Shown: one piece after another, positions 57,859 to 64,000 of the stretch
Numbering within the stretch: the stretch's first letter is position 1
Layout: each line of letters opens with the position of its first letter
DNA from: Ascidia mentula
Lineage: Eukaryota > Chordata > Ascidiacea > Phlebobranchia > Ascidiidae
Assembly (NCBI GenBank): GCA_947561715.1
Contig: OX387198.1
Coordinates: 15,128,001-15,192,000 of the forward strand
DNA length: 64,000 nucleotides
Reading direction: 5' to 3'
The notes under the pieces: generated by a model
The model's input: only the letters and a program-made list of their open reading frames with translations
Told to the model about the DNA's origin: nothing
The model's database searches: none
Translations under genes and position numbers: made by a program

Positions 57859-60134
57859 ATGCCTGCTACTAAAAGTATATTTTCTAGAATGTTTCAAATG
57901 GATAAAAATAGTAATTCCTCAACGTTTGATACCATTGTTGAAGCATATTACAACATTGAAAATGTCATGCAGAAAGAAGATCTATATTTGGTTATTATAT
58001 TTTCTGTTCTTGTGATAGTTCTTGGTGTATTTGGAACTTTACTCAATACTTTTACTCTCGTCGTCATTGCTCGATCAAAAAAGCTGAGGTAAGAAACAAT
58101 TTAAAGCATCATGTAGGACTGTAGTTCACAACCCACTGTTATAGGAATTATTCCGGCATTTTTTTGCTACTAAGAGATTTTTGTTTTTTCATTTTCTCTC
58201 CCAAGGCCCTTGTGCTAAAGTTAGTTGAAGGATGTTATAAGATTTGTCTGCAATATTGTTGTTTACAGTGGTCCTTTTCACGTGTTGCTGATGAACTTGT
58301 GCGTGTCGGACATCTTATCTGGATTAATCAGCCTTTCTACCGGGGTTGTTGCCTTGGTATTTTTGTATCGAGTGGATTCGAGGAGACATATGGTATGTAT
58401 AAATTGTATTTTGTTTTGAACATTTTCGCTCCGAAACATGGCTATGCAAATGGGCAATAAAAATGAGAGTTGAAGGTGCCGGTCACCGGTAAAACCTGTG
58501 GTTTCTCACTAAGATTCATTATATGCCTTGTTATTTTTAGAATTTCAGTCATATTATGGTGGTTCCAATGTTGGTCACGAGTACACTTGTGTGCCTTTTC
58601 GCCATATTTCGTTTTGTGGCTTGCAAGTGGCCGTTCAAGAAAATCACCACGATACATGCCAAAGTGAGCAGAGCTTGTTATCATTATACATGTATGTTTC
58701 TAAGCTTACGTTACATACACGTATGTGCTTTGCTAGCCAAGGTAAAAGTTTGGAAGCTTGTTTAGAAACTTGTGTCGTTATTTAAAAAAATTTCAAGCAT
58801 ATGTGTTTTTCAATTCAGAAGATTTTGATGTAGTTTTGCGGAAATGACTTTTCAAACAAGCCCATGATCGACGTTTTGTTATTAATATTTGCAATGCAAA
58901 ATGAGACCAATAGTTACAATTGATCAACTGAAATTGCAATGATTTTGCAATGAAAGTCCTGAAATATTTGTAAATGAAGTATTTGTCCGGGAAAATAAAA
59001 ATAAACCATTTTTTGAAAGCAATCACTGTTAATTATAATTATTTTATTCAGAGGATTGCTGGAATTGTGTGGGCAACTGTGCTAACAGTCGTGGCGGTTC
59101 CTTTTATATTGATGGTTGTTGGTTCACCATATTTGAGTGTCATTATGTACGTTTTTATTCTTTTATATATCACAAACAAAATCTGTTTTGTTAAAATGGA
59201 ATTCAAGTAAAATTTTACCGTTACCTAAGTTTGCAGATTTACAAAATTGCAAGAAATATCTTTGAACATTTTATTTCATTTTTACAGCAGAATCACCTGT
59301 CACTTGTTCTTCTATACACTTTGTACACATGTCGTTGTTATCACAGTTGTTACGTGTGCTCTTGTGGTTTCAATTGCTTTCCAAAGTAAGGAGGTTTTGC
59401 AGCATTTGTCGGGTAGGAATGGTTGACAAAAGTTTTGACAATTTTTCTAAAAACCGCATTGTAGAATCATTAACAGAGCAATAGCCAAGACTGATAGTAC
59501 AATAAACGAATTTGCCAGCTCACTTTCCAAATATAAACTGATGATGCAATAGTTTATTTCTAGTAATGTAAATTAAAAATAAAAAATAAAAAAAAATAAT
59601 TGATGTTCTGTACAGATCAGAACAAAATGCGCCGAGAAGCGCAGAAAAAACGAATTGTTACTCAACTCGTGTTGATTGTCTTCTCATTCTACTTGGGATA
59701 TATTCCTCAGTGTGGTATGAACCTCATATTGGAATACTAACCATGGCATTTTTACGTTACACGCCTGAGTAAGAAACGTATACTTAGAAAAGAAAACGAC
59801 TGTTCAACAATATCATAAATTGCCTTACGCAACCTCATAAACGCAATTTTGTTTTTTAGTGGAACTTGGTGCAATGTTGGGGTTATTCAGGAACAGCGAA
59901 GAGCTTTGTGGTTTTGTATACCTTTGCCTGCGTGTAAGCGAGAGTCTGAACCCCATCTTCTACAACATTGCATCAAGGTATGTTAAAAAAAACATTTTGC
60001 TGTGTGTAATTTTGTATGGAAAGTGGAACTATCATAGTTTTTTTTCATTTTCCAGGAAACTACGAAACGAGTCGAAAATGCTTCTATTTGATGTGTGGCA
60101 AAAAGTTCGTCCTCCGTGCTCCATTTGTGAATAA
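57859..60134 (+). CDS. class A GPCR 1B, eight exons, 330 aa
   Basis: Second copy of the receptor at 46484. Exons 57859-58088, 58269-58392, 58541-58663, 59052-59146, 59288-59412, 59616-59714, 59860-59977 and 60056-60134: exon lengths identical to copy 1A, so both encode 330 aa. The motifs are the same: D91 in NLCVSD, FRF at 141-143, NPIFY at 296-300. Replacements are spread over the extracellular N-terminus (for example QKEDLYLVII for QTEYLYLVVI), loop 1 and the C-terminal tail (DVWQKVRPP for NVCQKVRSP). An N-terminal NSS gives a glycosylation site that copy 1A lacks. Intact frames in both copies suggest both are kept under selection. Ligand unknown. Confidence 0.85.
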
Positions 60135-60184
60135 AATCAATATTAAAACAATTTTCAGGAACTCGCAGACGACACCACAAACAT

Positions 60185-60307
60185 GAAATTCCTGTTGCTG
60201 CCAGGCATATTGCAATTAAAAATGTACTGATCTTCTGGCATAAACGTACTGTATTTTACGACGTTTCGTCTGCCATGCGGCGAGACTTCATCAGGTATAT
60301 ATTAATG
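60185..60307. mobile_element. 123-bp insertion unique to unit 2 (SINE- or Penelope-tail-like)
   Basis: Inserted just after the GPCR 1B stop region between perfect 11-bp duplications ACCACAAACAT (60174-60184 and 60308-60318); unit 1 has the empty site near 49210. The insert contains CGACGTTTCGTCTGCC and GACTTCATCAGG, wording often seen at the tails of Penelope-like elements and some SINEs in invertebrates. The family assignment is inference; the insertion itself is seen directly. Confidence 0.7.
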
Positions 60308-60361
60308 ACCACAAACATTTATCACAAGCAATTAAAACAAATAGACTGGTTGGCACTTTTA

Positions 60362-60367
60362 AATAAA
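60362..60367 (+). terminator. polyadenylation signal of GPCR 1B
   Basis: AATAAA at the position conserved with unit 1 (49267). A second AATAAA overlaps the stop codon at 60131-60136 in this copy only. Confidence 0.45.
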
Positions 60368-63023
60368 AACCATCTGCAGAGGCAGAGAAAGAGTTTTTCT
60401 TAAAATTTGATTCCGTTTATCCTTAAAGCGTGTTTTTTTCTGGCGCTTGGCTATCTCTCCCTCAGCGCAACAATTCCCTAATTCTGCGTGGCAGTAAGTT
60501 TAAAATGTATTTCCATTGTTGTACATTCCTATACATCAACGCATTTGGTTATACTACTGAGGTGTCTTTTTGAATCTTTTAAATTGCACATGCAGCTTGT
60601 CGCAACCCATCACCTCCCAGTGCGACTGACTGCGATCCTGCGACAGACAGTGATTCTCCGTGAGGAAATCACCTTTACATGGGCGCCTGACTCGATAACC
60701 TTTATGGTTTTATCGGTGCCCATGCCATTTCATTTCCTTGTATATTGTTCTTCGCGTAGTTGCTTTTTTCGCAAAATAGACATGATTTGATTGATTTTGA
60801 ATTGCCAAAACATCAACTGCACTGGTGTACATAATACAGTCACACTATATACCATAAACCGTTTTGTAACAAAAGTTTTCCCTGTATTTGTGATCACCCA
60901 CGGCGTTAGATGACTCCTGTACCTACTTGATTCACAATCGATTTCACTTTGTGCGCGTTTTAAACGCTTTTAAATTGCGTATTTTCCACATATTGTCCGA
61001 ATTGTTGAAATATATATGTATCGACATACACTATCACTCATTTGTGCAATATTTCACCCAAAATATTGTCAATGTCCAGTGGAAATGGCTGTAATAATAA
61101 AGCAATCATCAAACTATCATGAATTGAAAGTGAAGTGGGTCGTGTTAAGTCGGATAAAGCGTAGCCGGCAATGAGAATGCAATTTAATTCCGCCGCATAA
61201 TGATGTGCAGCATAGTAGTTTTGTTTAATCTAAATGGACTGTAGAGACCGTAACGTGCGAGCACCTCCTGCCCATATTTATAAGGCAAACTACACAGCAG
61301 TATCAACATAATTTCGGCAAAGATTTGCCTTCACAACGTCACAATTTTTGGAGCCTATAAGTTTTAAATGAGCCGATCTATCTACTTGGTCAACAATTCC
61401 AAGCCATACTTGGCTCACTCACGCATAAGTAAGCAAGAAAACGAAATAAGTCATTGCATTTAAATACGGTCGCAAATTGTGAGTAATTCTTCCCCTTTGA
61501 ACATTTTCTGATGTGCTTGAAGATAGAAATTGTCCGGCAAATAAACATTTATGTTTTAGGTTAATATCCACGTTTAAAAGTATCACGTTTGACGAGCTTT
61601 GTGGGAAGCATTCAAACATTCATTGGAAATTTATTTTTATCCTAGTTTTGTTGCATTGTCTCCTTATCGCAGTTCAGTCAAAAAAGGATAACACACCAAA
61701 ATGAGGGTGGAACTTAACATGGGAAAATTCACGTCTGAACTACTCCCATATTTGCAAAAATAAGTTGTTTTGGTTTCATAACTTCCAATGCAATCGACTG
61801 CGATCCCACAGTAACAGGTGTTATTTACACTGAGGAAATTACCTTTAAATGGCTTCATGACTCGGCCACCTTTGTAGCCTTACCACAGTCAGTGTAATTT
61901 CGCTAACCGCGTATTTCTGGTTCACGGTGAAGTAACCCCAGATTAGAATGGTTTAATATATTATTTTATGGTTGACGGCACGTCAAAACACAACCTCAAG
62001 TGTCGAGGTTTGAATGGATAGATTGACATGAATGACCTTGTATCTGTTTCTGTGCACTTTTGAATACAGCAACACCTGCGGAATTCTTCGAAAGCGTATG
62101 GGGCCGATCAATAAACGCTTATCTCACCACGGAAATTGACATTACGCGCAACAATGGATCATCACTACGTGTCTATATAATGTTTCCCTTACATACATAC
62201 AAGCACAGGCGTCCATTTTTTTATCGTTTTGTAAAATATTCAGACTGACTTTTCCAGGTTTTAGAAACACGCAAAAAACATTTCGTCGGTCGTATGCTTA
62301 AAGACCATGAATTTCGACACTGTAAGACGTGTGTAGCATTGCCGGGCACGTGGTGAACGAAACAAACGTATCGTTGATGTAAGATGTATTGCTTTTATTT
62401 AAAGTATTTCTGTGTAATACCTTACCTATTTTAGTTCGGAAAGAATGATATTTCCAACAAACATGTCCGAAACGCTAGTTTAACCATAACACGATGAAAC
62501 GGGAAAATCCCTTTTCGCCCGTCCGTGAGGTGGTTGAAGTATCTACTGTTTAAAACTAGCTTGACGCATGTATAATGTATGTGTTTTTTCGGACAATAAT
62601 TTTTTATTTAAACGAAATCCAGGGATGACAATACATACGTTGTCACCCCTGTTTGTTTGTTCGGGGTGACATGTAACCCCAGCCACCCCAATCACTCATA
62701 AATCGACGCCTATGCATACCACAATGGTCTTTGGAGTAAATAGTGCAAAGGCTGTCGATTATAGCATATGACTGAAGAATATCTTCAAAACATTCAGTAA
62801 GAACACAAACATTATTGCGTGTTGTTTGTAATAGTGTAAATATTTTTTAAATCAAAAGTTTCTTAAATTTGAAATGAATAGGTTTGTAATGTGCAGTGGC
62901 AGAAAAACTGAATTCGTGCATGTAGAAGTGTTAGGCTGTACAGTGACAAGCAAATTTTACTTAATTTTTGTTATTAATGATTTCAGATAACAAGTTGGAA
63001 ACACAGTGAAACCAGACCTAACG
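60368..63023. other. interval between GPCR 1B and GPCR 2B
   Basis: Parallel copy of 49273-51909. The CAGTCACCC repeat is much shorter here (62670-62698) than in unit 1. Short frames such as 61513-61704 and 62060-62248 are conserved between units only because the DNA is. Confidence 0.45.
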
Positions 63024-63461
63024 ATGAATATCTCAAATGAAACAAATTATAGCATTCAAAACAACTCCCTTCCTGAAGATTTCTATTTGGCTTTTACTTT
63101 CTCTGTTTCCCTAATAGATTTTGGAGTGTTTGGATTTGGACTCAATACTCTTACCCTGGTTGTCATTGCCCGATCCACAAAACTTGGGTAAGAAACACAC
63201 GCATGTAAAAACAACTGAACCCATCGTCCAGTTTCATCATGAGTAGGTCGTTATATGGTTATTTTAGGCAATGAACCGCGGGACGGTGCCGAGGATAATG
63301 GGAAATTGTGTTGAAATCTACGTATTTATTTCTATCTTGTTGCTCTTTACAGGGGGCCGTTTAACGTGTTGCTGATGAACTTGTGCGCATCGGATACATT
63401 GTCAGGATTAATCAGCTTGAATATTGCCATAAACTCAATCACTGTTACTGCAGGACATATT
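63024..63461 (+). CDS. class A GPCR 2B, first two exons (continues or is cut beyond the window)
   Basis: Exons 63024-63187 and 63353-63461, the second copy of the exons at 51910-52347. Encodes MNISNETNY, TM1 and TM2 (MNLCASDTLSGL). In TM1 the I-to-V/F and V-to-D changes (SLIDFGVFGFGLN) put an aspartate inside the membrane segment, and the ARSKKLR loop reads ARSTKLG here, both unlike copy 2A and GPCR 1. This hints at relaxed constraint. Later exons, if any, lie beyond the BEL/Pao copy that begins near 63829 and past the window edge. Confidence 0.65.
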
Positions 63462-63828
63462 GTAAGTTATTCGTTGATGTATTACCGGTAAAATATATAC
63501 AGAATTTTCTTGTTACCTCTTTGAATTAATTGTGTCACCTATACCAAATATTGACTGTAATCGCCAAAGTTTCGCGTCTTGAACGCAACCAAATGACTGC
63601 CGCTTGTATAAGCTTGATTACACGCGTGGCCTAATTTGTCTACGCCATATAAATAGCGCACGATTGAAAGCGCACGTTGTATGTTGCTTACTCAGGCCTT
63701 ACTGTCGGTAAGTGTGGCTTATTTTATCAATTATGAATTTTGTATGTTTATCGCTTGTATTTATTTCCAGAAAACCTTACGTTACAATCTTGACCACACC
63801 AATTGAATAAACAAGTGGGAAAGTGCGT

Positions 63829-64000
63829 ATGAATTGTAGACAGCAGCAATTGAGCAACACACCACAGCCTAAAATTAAAAAGCTGCGGTTACACAGTTTT
63901 CGACACGGGCCTCCGATGCCGCGTAAAGGTAAAGTTCTCAACGATTATACGGGTCCAAATACCCGTGCTCGGTCTAGATTAAATAGACCAGATGTCGGGG
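63829..64000 (+). mobile_element. BEL/Pao relic, second copy (start only)
   Basis: Matches the gag-like start of the relic at 52709 at the corresponding place in unit 2 (SFRHGPPMPRKGKVLNDYTG) and leaves the window after about 170 bp. Confidence 0.85.

Larger units (their letters stand above)
56014..64000 (+). repeat. tandem segmental duplication, unit 2 (runs off the window)
   Basis: Parallel to 44450 onward. Offsets shrink from 11,564 bp at the left end to 11,114 bp at the retroelement start, mainly because intron 1 and intron 3 of GPCR 1A are longer than in 1B and small indels occur; a 123-bp insertion plus target duplication at 60185 goes the other way. Confidence 0.93.

Overview
The window reads as nuclear DNA of an invertebrate animal: AT-rich, intron-rich, with GT-AG splice sites, many small DNA transposons, LTR-element remnants and tandem gene families. 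A sea squirt (ascidian) is my best guess from overall character. That is inference; nothing here fixes the species.

Layout. 1-1293: a 180-bp satellite, each full unit carrying a TGACGTCA site. 3.5-10.9 kb: a complete SNW1 (SKIP) splicing and transcription co-regulator gene on the minus strand, with 13 coding exons and four DNA transposons in its introns, one of them abutting a splice donor. 11.0-33.7 kb: three large genes (11963-14581 minus, 20811-23450 plus, 30179-32720 minus) for glutamine- and serine-rich, apparently disordered proteins that share short conserved blocks and no family I recognise. Between and beyond them lie solo LTRs, hAT-type and TTAA-flanked elements, and a moderately repeated element. 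42.7-43.8 kb: six 138-bp tandem units, each of which looks like a 75-bp intron plus a 63-nt exon.

44450 to the end: a recent tandem duplication with an 11,564-bp unit, the second copy running off the window. Each unit holds an intact eight-exon class A GPCR gene (330 aa), the first two exons of a related GPCR, and a broken BEL/Pao retroelement. Order inferred: an old GPCR duplication, then retroelement insertion, then the 11.56-kb duplication, then a small insertion found only in the second copy.

SNW1 is a housekeeping spliceosome and Notch/nuclear-receptor cofactor. The three-gene family looks nuclear (basic clusters, SUMO-type KxE sites, a SUMO-interaction-like stretch) and may be regulatory. 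The GPCRs are probably sensory or peptide/lipid receptors of unknown ligand. Exon coordinates were worked out by hand from splice signals and protein similarity remembered from the families.
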